Assembly (NCBI GenBank): GCA_003153295.1
Contig: PLXY01000011.1
Location: 211,818 to 275,817 of the forward strand
Direction of reading: 5' to 3'
From: Parachlamydiales bacterium
Lineage (GTDB): Bacteria > Chlamydiota > Chlamydiia > Chlamydiales > Rhabdochlamydiaceae
DNA: 64,000 nucleotides
Under the pieces are notes generated by a model, which saw only the letters and a program-made list of their open reading frames with translations, was not told the origin of the DNA and ran no database searches. The translations under genes and the position numbers were made by a program. Below are positions 1-9,342 of this stretch, piece after piece (positions within the stretch are counted from its first letter, which is position 1; every line of letters begins with the position of its first letter).

Positions 1-2907
1 TTTGTCCATGCTGATGGATCGCGATCTCCTAAATTTGTCAACCTCGACATGGAAGAATACCGGGATTTAAAACTAACGGTAGAACTTTTTAAAAAAGTTC
101 TCGACGAACCGGAGTTTCATGATTTTTCTGCCGGGATCGTTCTACAAGCGTATCTGCCCGATGCACACGAAATTCAAAAAGAACTCACCGTTTGGGCGAT
201 GAACAGAGTAAAAAATAAAGGGGCTCCGATTAAAATCCGGATTGTGAAAGGCGCCAATCTTGCCATGGAACAATTCGAGGCATCTCTGCGCGGATGGTCT
301 CAAGCGCCTTATACGAATAAAATCTCCGTCGATGCGAATTATAAACGGATGGTCACCTATGGATGCCTTCCTGAACATGCCAAAGCCGTCCACATCGGAG
401 TGGCCAGTCATAATCTCTTTGATATCGCTTATGCACTCCTTCTACGTGCAGAGTATAATGTTGAAAAAGAGATTTCCTTTGAAATGCTCGAAGGGATGGC
501 TGACCATATCCGCCGCGTTGTCCAAAAACTTTCAAAAGACATCCTGCTTTATTGCCCTGTAGCCACAAAAGAAGATTTTCAAAGCGCCGTCGCTTACCTC
601 ATTCGCAGGCTCGATGAAAATACAGGCCCTGAAAATTTCTTGCGCCATACTTTTGGTTTAAAACCTGGCACTCCTGAATGGAATGAACAGGTCAAACGAT
701 TTGCAGAAGCCTGCGAAGAAATCAATACTGCGCCTATGGGGCCTCGGCGGCATCAAAACCGTTTAGAGACACCTGAGGCACACGACCCGCAAGGTCCCTT
801 CGAAAACGAATCAGACACCGATTTTGCTCTCCCGCAAAATAGAGTCTGGGTCTCTCAAATCATGGATAAGTGGAAACGGAAAAAAATAGATTCCATTCCT
901 TGCGTCATCGGAGGAAACGAATTCCATGAGGCAAAACCTCATGGTGAAGGCGACGATCCTTCCAAACCGCGAGAATTTCTCTACACATATTCACTGGCGC
1001 CTTGGAGTCAAGTAGACGAAGCCCTTAAAGTTGCCAAGTCTCATGAAGCGGAGTGGGCCAAGACCTCTGTCGAAAGCCGCTGCCAACTGCTGGCCAAAGC
1101 CGCTCAAAAACTACGGGAGCGCCGAGGCGATCTTATCGGCGTGATGATGGCTGATGGAGGAAAGACTCCTTATGAGGCCGATCCTGAAATTTCGGAAGCC
1201 ATCGATTTTGCAGAATATTACAGGCGCAGCGCGATCAAAATGGACTCCTGCAAAGATATTCGATGGAAGCCTAAAGGAACTTACCTTGTCGCTCCGCCTT
1301 GGAATTTTCCTGTCTCTATTCCTGCAGGAGGCATTTTAGGAGCTTTGGTTATCGGCAACTGTGTGATTTTCAAACCGGCGCCTGAAGCTGTTCTTTCTGG
1401 ATGGGTGCTCGTCAACGCTCTCTGGGATGCGGGCATTCCAAAAGAGGTTTTGCAATTCATCAACTGCGCAGACGATCCTGTCGGAAGCAGGCTCATCAAA
1501 GATCCTCGTCTCAATGGCGTCATCTTAACGGGAGCAACTGCTACAGCGCGCCTCTTCCTGCATCTGCGTCCAAGCCTCGATCTTTCCGCAGAGACCGGCG
1601 GAAAAAATGCGATGATCATCACTGCACTCGCGGACCGGGATTTGGCCATTAAAGACCTCATACAATCGGCTTTTGGTCATTCAGGACAAAAATGCAGCGC
1701 GGCAAGCTTGCTCGTCTTAGAAGCTGAAGTTTATGACGACCCCCATTTCCGTCAGCAGCTCAAAGATGCTGTCATGAGTTTAAAAGTCGGATCAGCATGG
1801 GACCTTACTTCCAAAGTTATTCCTCTCATCCGTGAGCCGGGAGAAGATTTACTCCGAGGCTTGACTCAACTTGAAGAGGGTGAAGAATGGCTCGTTGAAC
1901 CGCACCCAGATGAGTCGAATCCTAATCTCTGGTCGCCCGGTGTCAAATGGGGAGTCAAAGAGGGAAGCTTTATGCACCATACCGAACTCTTCGGCCCTGT
2001 TTTAGCAGTCATGCGGGCAAAAAATCTCGAGCATGCGCTACAAATCGCCAATGAAACTCCGTATGGCTTAACGTCAGGATTACAGAGTTTAGATCCTCGC
2101 GAGCAAAAATATTGGCTTTCGAAAATTGAAGCGGGGAATCTCTATATCAACCGCACTGTTACAGGAGCAATTGTCCGGCGCCAGCCGTTCGGAGGATGTA
2201 AAGCCAGCAGCTTTGGTCATGGAGCCAAAGCAGGGGGGCCTAATTACGTCCATCAATTCGCCCATCCCACTCAAATCAGCCTTCCTAAAGAAAAAGCTCC
2301 GGTTTCTGCATCGGTAGAAAATATGTCAAAACTATTAGAAAAACTATCGCTGACCACTGAGCAACTAGGCATATGGTATGCAAGCATCTCCAACTATGCA
2401 TTCTGGGGCCACCGATTAAAGCATGACCATGACCCCAGCCGGATCGTAGGACAGGACAATCTGTTCCAGTATCGATCTTACTCAGGTATTTGCCTGCGCA
2501 TTCAGCCGCACGATCAACCGCTTGACATTCTCCGTGTCTGCGCTGCCGCCCTGACCTGTGAAACACCGTTACAAATCAGCTTTACGAAAGGCAAAACACC
2601 GATGGTTATTTCAGAGCAGTGGAAGCATCTGATGCCGTTATTTCGTCTTGTAGAAGAAACTGAAGAACACTTTGTTCAACGCGTCCGCGCCGGAGCTTTT
2701 AAACGGATCCGTCTTTTGACTCCACCGAGTACAGAGCTTCAAGATGGAGCTGCGGAATCGGCCTGCCATCTAGATCTGGCCCCTGTTTTGATCAACGGCC
2801 GTTTTGAATTACTCCATTATCTCCGAGAAGTCGCGATCAGCTTTGACTATCACAGATATGGAAATCTCGGTGTTCGTGAAGGGGAAGTCCGTAAACCTAT
2901 TCATTAG
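1..2907 (+). CDS. putA: Bifunctional proline dehydrogenase / glutamate-semialdehyde dehydrogenase, 5'-truncated by window
   Basis: This enzyme oxidises proline to pyrroline-5-carboxylate and then to glutamate. The reading frame is open from base 1, so the N-terminus (perhaps 200 residues) lies outside the window; the ATG at 49 is internal. What remains is the end of the FAD-dependent proline dehydrogenase barrel, with the RRLDENTGPENFL substrate-binding motif near residue 210. An aldehyde dehydrogenase domain follows, with PPWNFPVSIPAGG, ETGGKNAM, the catalytic cysteine in SGQKCSA, and ELFGPVLAV. About 190 residues after that resemble the C-terminal extension of long PutA proteins. No DNA-binding domain is visible in this part. 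It ends at TAG 2905-2907, 119 bp before the helicase gene. Family assignment is confident; the exact PutA subtype is not. Confidence 0.93.
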   Translation, partial: FVHADGSRSPKFVNLDMEEYRDLKLTVELFKKVLDEPEFHDFSAGIVLQAYLPDAHEIQKELTVWAMNRVKNKGAPIKIRIVKGANLAMEQFEASLRGWSQAPYTNKISVDANYKRMVTYGCLPEHAKAVHIGVASHNLFDIAYALLLRAEYNVEKEISFEMLEGMADHIRRVVQKLSKDILLYCPVATKEDFQSAVAYLIRRLDENTGPENFLRHTFGLKPGTPEWNEQVKRFAEACEEINTAPMGPRRHQNRLETPEAHDPQGPFENESDTDFALPQNRVWVSQIMDKWKRKKIDSIPCVIGGNEFHEAKPHGEGDDPSKPREFLYTYSLAPWSQVDEALKVAKSHEAEWAKTSVESRCQLLAKAAQKLRERRGDLIGVMMADGGKTPYEADPEISEAIDFAEYYRRSAIKMDSCKDIRWKPKGTYLVAPPWNFPVSIPAGGILGALVIGNCVIFKPAPEAVLSGWVLVNALWDAGIPKEVLQFINCADDPVGSRLIKDPRLNGVILTGATATARLFLHLRPSLDLSAETGGKNAMIITALADRDLAIKDLIQSAFGHSGQKCSAASLLVLEAEVYDDPHFRQQLKDAVMSLKVGSAWDLTSKVIPLIREPGEDLLRGLTQLEEGEEWLVEPHPDESNPNLWSPGVKWGVKEGSFMHHTELFGPVLAVMRAKNLEHALQIANETPYGLTSGLQSLDPREQKYWLSKIEAGNLYINRTVTGAIVRRQPFGGCKASSFGHGAKAGGPNYVHQFAHPTQISLPKEKAPVSASVENMSKLLEKLSLTTEQLGIWYASISNYAFWGHRLKHDHDPSRIVGQDNLFQYRSYSGICLRIQPHDQPLDILRVCAAALTCETPLQISFTKGKTPMVISEQWKHLMPLFRLVEETEEHFVQRVRAGAFKRIRLLTPPSTELQDGAAESACHLDLAPVLINGRFELLHYLREVAISFDYHRYGNLGVREGEVRKPIH

Positions 2908-3026
2908 GCCCATGGAATCTGTCTTCATAAAAAAATTTTGGAAGGCATTCTGTGGCTATATCAAACAATAAGGCATTTCCCTCTGCCACTCTTTTATGTT
3001 AATATGTTTTCAAAAACTCACTAAAT

Positions 3027-5129
3027 ATGACTAACGACTTAAATCCTGCCCAACAAAGCGCTGTTCATCATATAGAAGGGCCTGCCCTTGTCATTGCAGG
3101 AGCCGGTTCAGGAAAGACCCGCGTGGTGACTTTCCGGATTGCCCATCTGTTAAGCGTAGGGATCCCCTCGGATGAGATCCTAGCGGTCACCTTCACGAAC
3201 AAAGCCGCAGAAGAGATGCGCCACCGGGTCGAAAAGCTATCGAAAAACTTTGTACTCTCCTGCACGTTCCATAGTCTGGGGGCAAGAATCCTACGACAGT
3301 CGATCCAACATCTAGGGTATAACAACGACTTTACGATCTATGATGAGGAAGACAGCGATAAACTTCTCAAAGAATGCTTAACGGCTTTGAATATCCGAGA
3401 AGAAAAGGGTTTTCAAAAGACAACGCGGATGCAAATCTCGTCAGCCAAAAACAGCCTGATGTCTCCTGAAGCTATTATGAAGGAAGATGGCACTTTAGGA
3501 ACAATCTACCAACTCTATCAGTCCAAACTTAAAAGCTACCAAGCGGTCGATTTCGATGACCTGCTCTATCTGCCGATCCAGCTTTTTCAAGAACATCCCG
3601 ATGTCTTAGAGATGTACCAAAAAAGATGGTCTTTCATTCTCATCGATGAATATCAAGATACCAATGCCGCCCAGCATACGCTGGCTAAGCTATTAGCAGC
3701 GAAGCATCAAAACGTCTTTGCAGTGGGAGATCCTGACCAATCGATCTATTCCTGGCGAGGGGCCAATATCGATAATATCTTGAACTTTGAAAAAGATTTC
3801 CCCGGCGCCAGGATTATCACTTTAGAGCAAAATTACCGCAGCCGTTCGACGATCTTAAATGCCGCCAACGGCCTGATCCATCACAACATCTCCCGCTACG
3901 AAAAAAATCTCTGGAGCGCTTTAGGTCCCGGAGAAAAAATCGGGCTTTACATCGCAGAAAATGATCATCAAGAGGCTGAATTCGTGGCGCGGAAAATTTT
4001 GAAGCACCATGACGATTTCACTCTCAATGATTGTGTGATTTTTTACCGTACGAACTTCCAATCGCGGATCTTTGAAGATATGCTTTTAAAACTCCGCATT
4101 CCTTACACCATTATTGGAGGATTATCCTTTTATCAAAGACGCGAGATCAAGGACATCCTTTGCCTGCTCCGGATCGTCCTCGCAGGGGCTGACTTTATCG
4201 CTTTTGCGCGCACGATCAATCTTCCCAAACGGGGACTGGGCGAAGCCGCTCTTGATAAACTCCGCGAAGGGGCCTCTTCTCTTTCCATGACGATCTTTGA
4301 TTATTGCAAGGCGATTGCCGACAGAAAAGTTGAAGTGAAGCTGAGCGCCCGGCAATTAGAGGGAATTGTCCACTATGTGAATACGATCTTAGCTTTGCGT
4401 GAAATGGCTAAAGAACGCATCTCTCTCCATACTCTGGTATCGGAGGCCATCGAACGATCCCGTTACAATGATTATCTTAAAGAAGATCCCGAATCATATG
4501 AAGACCGCAAGGAAAACCTAGCTGAATTAGTCTCCAAGGCAGCTGAATGGGAGCAGGAAAATTCTCAAGGGACACTCTCTAATTTTCTTGAAGAGCTCTC
4601 ACTAAAAACAACCACTGAAGAGCCTGTTTCGGAATCGGTCAAAATGATGACGCTTCATAATGGAAAAGGATTGGAATTTTCCGTCGTATTCCTCGTGGGC
4701 ATGGAAGAAGATCTTTTTCCTCATGTCAATTCTAAGGAGAGCGAAGATGCTCTGCAGGAAGAAAGGCGCCTTTGCTATGTCGGAATGACGCGGGCCAAAG
4801 AATACCTCTATCTAACCACTGCAAAGTTCCGTTTTTTATGGGGAGGAGCCCGCCTCATGAGACCGAGCCGATTCTTGAATGAAATCCCTCCCGAATACAT
4901 CAATGCCCTCAATGCGAGACCGGTTTACGCAGAGGGAGAAAACAGTGAAGCCTTTTCTCAAGGCGATACAGTCCACCATCGAGATTTTGGATTGGGAGTC
5001 ATTCAAAAATGTTATGAAACGTCTTTAGGGCCGACTTACGATGTTTTCTTCCCTCAAAGCGGAGAAACCCGAAGCTTGGTCGCTAAGTATGCAAAACTTC
5101 TCAAAAGTTCGGAAGACCTGGCTTACTGA
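3027..5129 (+). CDS. uvrD: UvrD/PcrA-type ATP-dependent DNA helicase
   Basis: This is a superfamily 1A 3'-5' helicase for nucleotide excision and mismatch repair, 700 aa as is usual for the family. Motifs run in order: Walker A GAGSGKTR (residues 26-33), DEYQDTNAAQ, VGDPDQSIYSWRGAN, LEQNYRS, MMTLHNGKGLEF and EERRLCYVGMTRAKEYLYL. A C-terminal GDTVHHRDFGLGVI segment resembles the PcrA Tudor-like RNA polymerase-binding region. The 3' end overlaps the convergent GT9 gene by about 105 bp. From memory, uvrD and rpoN are also neighbours in Chlamydia trachomatis, so the order around here looks ancestral with the GT9 gene between them. UvrD, PcrA and Rep cannot be separated with certainty from sequence alone. 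Confidence 0.95.
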   Translation: MTNDLNPAQQSAVHHIEGPALVIAGAGSGKTRVVTFRIAHLLSVGIPSDEILAVTFTNKAAEEMRHRVEKLSKNFVLSCTFHSLGARILRQSIQHLGYNNDFTIYDEEDSDKLLKECLTALNIREEKGFQKTTRMQISSAKNSLMSPEAIMKEDGTLGTIYQLYQSKLKSYQAVDFDDLLYLPIQLFQEHPDVLEMYQKRWSFILIDEYQDTNAAQHTLAKLLAAKHQNVFAVGDPDQSIYSWRGANIDNILNFEKDFPGARIITLEQNYRSRSTILNAANGLIHHNISRYEKNLWSALGPGEKIGLYIAENDHQEAEFVARKILKHHDDFTLNDCVIFYRTNFQSRIFEDMLLKLRIPYTIIGGLSFYQRREIKDILCLLRIVLAGADFIAFARTINLPKRGLGEAALDKLREGASSLSMTIFDYCKAIADRKVEVKLSARQLEGIVHYVNTILALREMAKERISLHTLVSEAIERSRYNDYLKEDPESYEDRKENLAELVSKAAEWEQENSQGTLSNFLEELSLKTTTEEPVSESVKMMTLHNGKGLEFSVVFLVGMEEDLFPHVNSKESEDALQEERRLCYVGMTRAKEYLYLTTAKFRFLWGGARLMRPSRFLNEIPPEYINALNARPVYAEGENSEAFSQGDTVHHRDFGLGVIQKCYETSLGPTYDVFFPQSGETRSLVAKYAKLLKSSEDLAY

Positions 5130-5978
5130 CAAGCCCCAATGCCAATATTTGTCTCTCCAGCGGAGACCTTTTAGATTGGGAAGCCATCCTTGGGGAAGGC
5201 AAATTTCTCCTAGCGCAAATGCCGGTCTCCAAAAATGAGCCGTCCGTTCATTTTTAAAAAGAGAAACTGTCGGCACTCCCAAACACGAAGCGAGATGTCC
5301 AATACCGGAATCATTGCCGATCATATAACCCGATTCACCGACAAAACGAGCCATTTCATCTAAGGTAGTAAATAAGGGGGCTTCCGGCCACTGAGCTCTC
5401 TCTGCGGGAGAGACGATAAAAACAGGCTCATATCCTTTTTGAGATAGCTTGTCGGCCAGTTTTAAAAATTTAACACGGGGCCAGTTTTTCCCCGGTCGTG
5501 AACTGGTCGGGTGGAGCACCACTCTTTTCAAATACTTGCGGGGCTGAAGCCCTTCAGGGATGGCGATTCCATTGCTTTTGACGGCCCCTTCGATTCCTAA
5601 TTTTGCCTGGCAGAAGTTCACCAAGTTATCGGCAAACGTTCGATTTCCATCAAAACCACCCTCTTCCCAATACGGATAATCGGTATTCGGAGTGGCAATC
5701 GGGTTGAGGACGGTTGTTTTGTCCCGGTACTGAGATAGGCAGGTTTTTAAGACTTCGGACATCGGGCCAGACTTTTCATAAAAAATAAAAAAACGGTCGA
5801 ATTCGCTTAAGTTAGGAGGGAAAGAGCGGAGGGGAAGGTGAGGGAACCAGCTTTGCAATTGCGACATAAAGGGGTGGAACGTAACGACTTCATCTCCCCT
5901 TAAGGAAAGATTTTGAGATAGGATCAAGGTTAGAAGGCAATCTCCTAAACCTGCGCAACTAAATACTGCTATTTTCAT
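5025..5978 (-). CDS. GT9 family (ADP-heptose:LPS heptosyltransferase-like) glycosyltransferase
   Basis: This 317-aa protein has the two-Rossmann GT-B pattern of family 9. The N-terminus is MKIAVFSCAGLGD, the nucleotide-sugar half contains VVLHPTSSRPGKNWP, and the signature MIGNDSGIGHLASCLGVP lies near residue 220. Family 9 enzymes transfer heptose or related sugars onto the lipopolysaccharide core at the inner membrane. Which sugar this one uses cannot be read from the sequence. The gene is convergent with uvrD and its last 105 bases run over the uvrD 3' end. The start ATG at 5978 lies 50 bp from the divergent rpoN start, so both promoters must fit into a very short AT-rich gap. Confidence 0.85.
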   Translation of the reverse strand: MKIAVFSCAGLGDCLLTLILSQNLSLRGDEVVTFHPFMSQLQSWFPHLPLRSFPPNLSEFDRFFIFYEKSGPMSEVLKTCLSQYRDKTTVLNPIATPNTDYPYWEEGGFDGNRTFADNLVNFCQAKLGIEGAVKSNGIAIPEGLQPRKYLKRVVLHPTSSRPGKNWPRVKFLKLADKLSQKGYEPVFIVSPAERAQWPEAPLFTTLDEMARFVGESGYMIGNDSGIGHLASCLGVPTVSLFKNERTAHFWRPAFALGEICLPQGWLPNLKGLRWRDKYWHWGLSVSQVFRTFEKFCILSDQASGFSALREENIVSRP

Positions 5979-6028
5979 AAAGATTTACTATTAAATATTC
6001 ATTCTATAATAAACAGAATTAGAATTAA

Positions 6029-7345
6029 ATGAAAATTAAAACACATTTAGACCTAAAATTTAAAACACAGCAAGCCTTGGTTTTGACCATGGCAATGCAA
6101 CAGGCGCTTTATGTGCTTCAACTTCCTATTACCGACCTCGTCCAATGGGTCCAGCTCCAGATCGAACAAAACCCTCTTTTGCAGTTTGATGAGAGTCCTC
6201 CTGAAGACCACCCGGCAGAATTAGATTTTGACGCTCAAGGATTTGAGGTGCTCGACCACCTCGATGATACCTTTGTCCAAGGACTTTTTCCGGATGAAAC
6301 TTTCGAAGAGGTTGTCTCTCTTGAAAATCTTGTCCATGCGTCTACTTCTCTGCACGACCATTTGATGGAACAAGCAAGAACCGCCTTCCATGACCTTGAG
6401 CAGCTGGACCACGCTGAACAGATCATTGGCAACCTCGATGAGAAAGGATTCTTAGGGGATTTTGAGGCCGATCCTCATATTCTCACAATCGTCCAAACCT
6501 TCGATCCTCCAGGAATAGCTGCCCGGGACCTCCGAGAATCCCTCCTGATCCAACTCAGAGGCAAAAAAAAAGAGAACTCCTTGGCTTATTTCTTGATCGC
6601 AGAGCACTACAACGATCTACTCCGCTGCCGACTCTCTTATGTCGCAAAAAAACTGCATCAGACGGTTGGAGATATCCAAGCCGCTTTGCAAAAAGACATT
6701 TCCTCTCTTGATTTTCATCCTGCCAGCCGGTTTCAAACGACCCCCTCGGCCATGGTCACCCCCGATATCATCATCCAGCAAATGGATAGCGGCTACCAGG
6801 TCAAGATCAATGAGTCCCCCTTGCCCCGCTTTATTCTGTCTCCTCCCTCCTTTGCCAATCTCAATCGCCACTATACCGAAGGAAAATGGATGGAAAAGAT
6901 ATTGGCAAGACGCCGAGAGATCCTAACTAAAATCGTTCACTATGTGTTAGAGAAACACGCCGGATTTTTTTCCGGAATGACGCAGAATCTAGAGCCCCTT
7001 TCGATGCAAGAGATCGCCCAAGAACTTCAGTTGCATGAATCGACTGTCGCCCGGGCTGTTAAAGATAAATACGTTTCGTGCCCTCGGGGAATTTTCAGCT
7101 TAAGGTATTTCTTTCCGTATACCTCGGCAACCAATGAACAGGGGACACCGATCTCCCATGTCGAAGCCAAGCAGCTCCTAGAAAAACTCATTCATACCGA
7201 AGATAAAAACAAACCCCTATCAGACAATGCCCTTGCGCGGGCCATGTCTAAAGCAGGCATCCCCTGCGCTAGGCGCACGATCGCCAAATATCGCAAAGTT
7301 CTAAACATCCCTCCCGCCTCTCATCGCCGAAAAGAGACGGCTTAA
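6029..7345 (+). CDS. rpoN: RNA polymerase sigma-54 factor
   Basis: This is the sigma factor for -24/-12 promoters and needs an AAA+ activator to open DNA. It has 438 aa. The glutamine- and leucine-rich region I is at residues 1-50 (LVLTMAMQQALYVLQLPI), followed by an acidic region II. The core-binding and DNA-binding regions contain a helix-turn-helix (LSMQEIAQELQLHESTVARAV). The RpoN box is present near the C-terminus as ARRTIAKYRK, a slight variant of ARRTVAKYRE. The gene sits directly downstream of the uvrD region. No activator or histidine kinase is in the window, and no -24/-12 promoter was identified confidently. Confidence 0.96.
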   Translation: MKIKTHLDLKFKTQQALVLTMAMQQALYVLQLPITDLVQWVQLQIEQNPLLQFDESPPEDHPAELDFDAQGFEVLDHLDDTFVQGLFPDETFEEVVSLENLVHASTSLHDHLMEQARTAFHDLEQLDHAEQIIGNLDEKGFLGDFEADPHILTIVQTFDPPGIAARDLRESLLIQLRGKKKENSLAYFLIAEHYNDLLRCRLSYVAKKLHQTVGDIQAALQKDISSLDFHPASRFQTTPSAMVTPDIIIQQMDSGYQVKINESPLPRFILSPPSFANLNRHYTEGKWMEKILARRREILTKIVHYVLEKHAGFFSGMTQNLEPLSMQEIAQELQLHESTVARAVKDKYVSCPRGIFSLRYFFPYTSATNEQGTPISHVEAKQLLEKLIHTEDKNKPLSDNALARAMSKAGIPCARRTIAKYRKVLNIPPASHRRKETA

Positions 7346-7368
7346 ACATGAGAGCAGGAGGAGTTTAT

Positions 7369-8583
7369 TCAATCTCCTATTTCTCCAAATTGCGCATATT
7401 GCAAAGGTTCCTCACTTAAATTCGTTATGACTTTTTCACAAGCTTCGCCAACTTTAGGCCCAGCAAAATTACAGGCAACAAGGATGGCCTTAGAATCTTT
7501 GGGAATTATACGAACCCAACAATACCAGGATCCATTCGAACCGTTATGTTCTAGCTTATTTGGATGTACAAACCAGCCCATAGCATAAGAATTATTTTCA
7601 TCTGAATCAGTTACTGGAGTGTGAAGCATTTTATAAGATTTAGCTGAAAGCATTTTATAATTTTCTTTCTGAGCGGACAAATGTAACAGGACAAAACGTG
7701 CCCAATCCATAATAGAAGCATGGACGGTGCCGGCAGGACCCAATAAAGCAGGGTTATCAGCCTCAGGACCTGTTCCTAGGGGATTTCCACTTTTGTCATG
7801 TCCATGGGGTACTTGAGGATTTTCATTATCAGTTTCTTTTGGAGGACCAAATCCCCCACTCTTCATTTCTAACGGAATGAATAAATCTTCCGAAATCATT
7901 TTTTCCCAAGGTAAATCGCAAGATTTTTGAGAACGTAATAACTCCAAGATGTGACCTACGATAATGTAGCTCAAATTTGAGTAGTGAAAAGTACCAGGCT
8001 TAACTGCAGAAGCATGAGATAATGCTTGTTCTAAAACGATTTTTCTCCCTTCCACATTATTTCCAGGAACAGAATTCTGAACCTGCCAATAATGTTGAAC
8101 CCCAGGTTCAAGATTAGGAATATTTGAAAGGTCAGCAGGAAGTCCTCCCCGATGGTTAAGAAGCTGCTTTATCGTGAGTGAGCGATAGTCAGCATGTATT
8201 TTTGAGGCTAAATCAGGAACTAAATCTACAACTCTGTCATCCCATTTTAGATAGCCTTTTTCTACCATCAGCGCGCATAAAGTTGCCGTCATTGCTTTAG
8301 TGCAAGATCCTAAATGAAACGGATCAGAGAGCGTTACAGCCTCTTTCTTTCCTTTCATTCTCACACCTGCTGCACCTGTGGCAATACCTGCTAGAGGACC
8401 CTTAACTCGTATGACGGCAGCTACCATACCGGGAATATTGTATTCATTAATAATAGGTGTAAGGTAAGAAGAAATATCCCAAGGAACTGAATCCTGAAAA
8501 GCATCGCCTAAAATTTTTTCTTCGGCCGAAACATGATTCAAAGTAAAAATCAGGAAAACAATATAATGCATGATTTTGCTCAT
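7369..8583 (-). CDS. Exported serine beta-lactamase-fold hydrolase (class C / esterase-like)
   Basis: This 404-aa protein has an N-terminal signal peptide (about residues 1-20, ending HVSA) and the active-site motifs of the beta-lactamase/D-alanyl-D-alanine carboxypeptidase family. These are S-C-T-K at residues 93-96 (the SxxK nucleophile), Y-S-N at 201-203, and HNGSNG near residue 364 in place of the usual KTG. The family includes AmpC, DD-peptidases and esterases, so the substrate is unknown. It is the last gene of the minus-strand operon starting at 13501, 27 bp after the HExxH gene, with its own strong ribosome binding site AAGGAGG seven bases before the ATG. It probably acts in the periplasm. 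Confidence 0.85.
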   Translation of the reverse strand: MSKIMHYIVFLIFTLNHVSAEEKILGDAFQDSVPWDISSYLTPIINEYNIPGMVAAVIRVKGPLAGIATGAAGVRMKGKKEAVTLSDPFHLGSCTKAMTATLCALMVEKGYLKWDDRVVDLVPDLASKIHADYRSLTIKQLLNHRGGLPADLSNIPNLEPGVQHYWQVQNSVPGNNVEGRKIVLEQALSHASAVKPGTFHYSNLSYIIVGHILELLRSQKSCDLPWEKMISEDLFIPLEMKSGGFGPPKETDNENPQVPHGHDKSGNPLGTGPEADNPALLGPAGTVHASIMDWARFVLLHLSAQKENYKMLSAKSYKMLHTPVTDSDENNSYAMGWFVHPNKLEHNGSNGSWYCWVRIIPKDSKAILVACNFAGPKVGEACEKVITNLSEEPLQYAQFGEIGD

Positions 8584-8610
8584 AAATCCTCCTTATTTAG
8601 TTTAAACACC

Positions 8611-9342
8611 TCATTTGTTGTCTGTAATTATGAGCTTCATCCTTGAATTTTCGATACCTTTTAATAAACGAAATCGAAAATATTTTTGATTTTCAAAAAA
8701 GATATGGATTTCTGTCTCTGACATCCAAGCGAGTTTTCTCATTTCTCTATCGGTTAAACAAAGAACAGCTGGAAGCGAAAGCTTGCGGCAACAGCGTTTG
8801 AAAATCCATTGCCGGTAGCTCAGCCATCCTAGACTTAATCCCAGCAGCAATAGAGGAATTAGAGGCCAAAAGACTCCGAGCATTACACTCAGCATCAAAA
8901 CCAACGGCTCCCATGTTCGACTAAAGAGCGGGCCGAAAAAACGTTTCCAAGCTTGGGGAGCAGTCGAGTAGGCAAGAATCTCTTCAAATTGCGGTTCTTC
9001 AAAACGCATCCGTGCGGCATGGACAGCTTCATGAGTGAGTACCTCAGAGCGGGAATAGCCTAAAAAAGAACCCTTTTGAAAATTAGTTCTCATTTGTATT
9101 GAAGGGAGTTGATCTTCTGATATCCAAGTGGCCGCTCCTTCCCACCAAGCGATTTTGTGATTCGAATACGAAAGAGGAACCCAGTCGATCACAAAACCGA
9201 AAGGGGAAGACAACTCTTTCCATTCAACATGGGACAAAGGCTGGGCTTGCCCAGCTCGCTTAAGAAAAGCATCTTCAGATTCATCGGGGCCTGGAATCAA
9301 GCCCCTATTGAAATACTCAAGAAGAACACGCTCTTCGATCAC
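8611..9342 (-). CDS. Membrane protein with HExxH metalloprotease-like motif, function unknown
   Basis: I do not recognise a named family for this 243-aa protein. It contains HEAVH at residues 104-108, preceded by SRSEVLT, with an acidic PQFEEILAY segment just after it; Glu121 could be a third zinc ligand, as in gluzincin-type enzymes. A hydrophobic stretch from about residue 146 to 175 is long enough for one or two membrane spans. The start is GTG at 9342, which overlaps the stop of the upstream glycosyltransferase in a four-base GTGA, so translation is probably coupled. There is no N-terminal signal peptide. The motif suggests a membrane-bound protease, but catalysis is inferred only. Confidence 0.8.
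   Translation of the reverse strand: MIEERVLLEYFNRGLIPGPDESEDAFLKRAGQAQPLSHVEWKELSSPFGFVIDWVPLSYSNHKIAWWEGAATWISEDQLPSIQMRTNFQKGSFLGYSRSEVLTHEAVHAARMRFEEPQFEEILAYSTAPQAWKRFFGPLFSRTWEPLVLMLSVMLGVFWPLIPLLLLGLSLGWLSYRQWIFKRCCRKLSLPAVLCLTDREMRKLAWMSETEIHIFFENQKYFRFRLLKGIENSRMKLIITDNK

Noticed and set aside
1281..1661. Open frame antisense to the aldehyde dehydrogenase domain
   Set aside because: Shadow of a conserved gene; no independent support.
7356..7380. AGGAG/CTCCT hairpin after rpoN as a terminator
   Set aside because: The stem has only five pairs, the loop is long and there is no T-run; it also overlaps the stop of the convergent gene.
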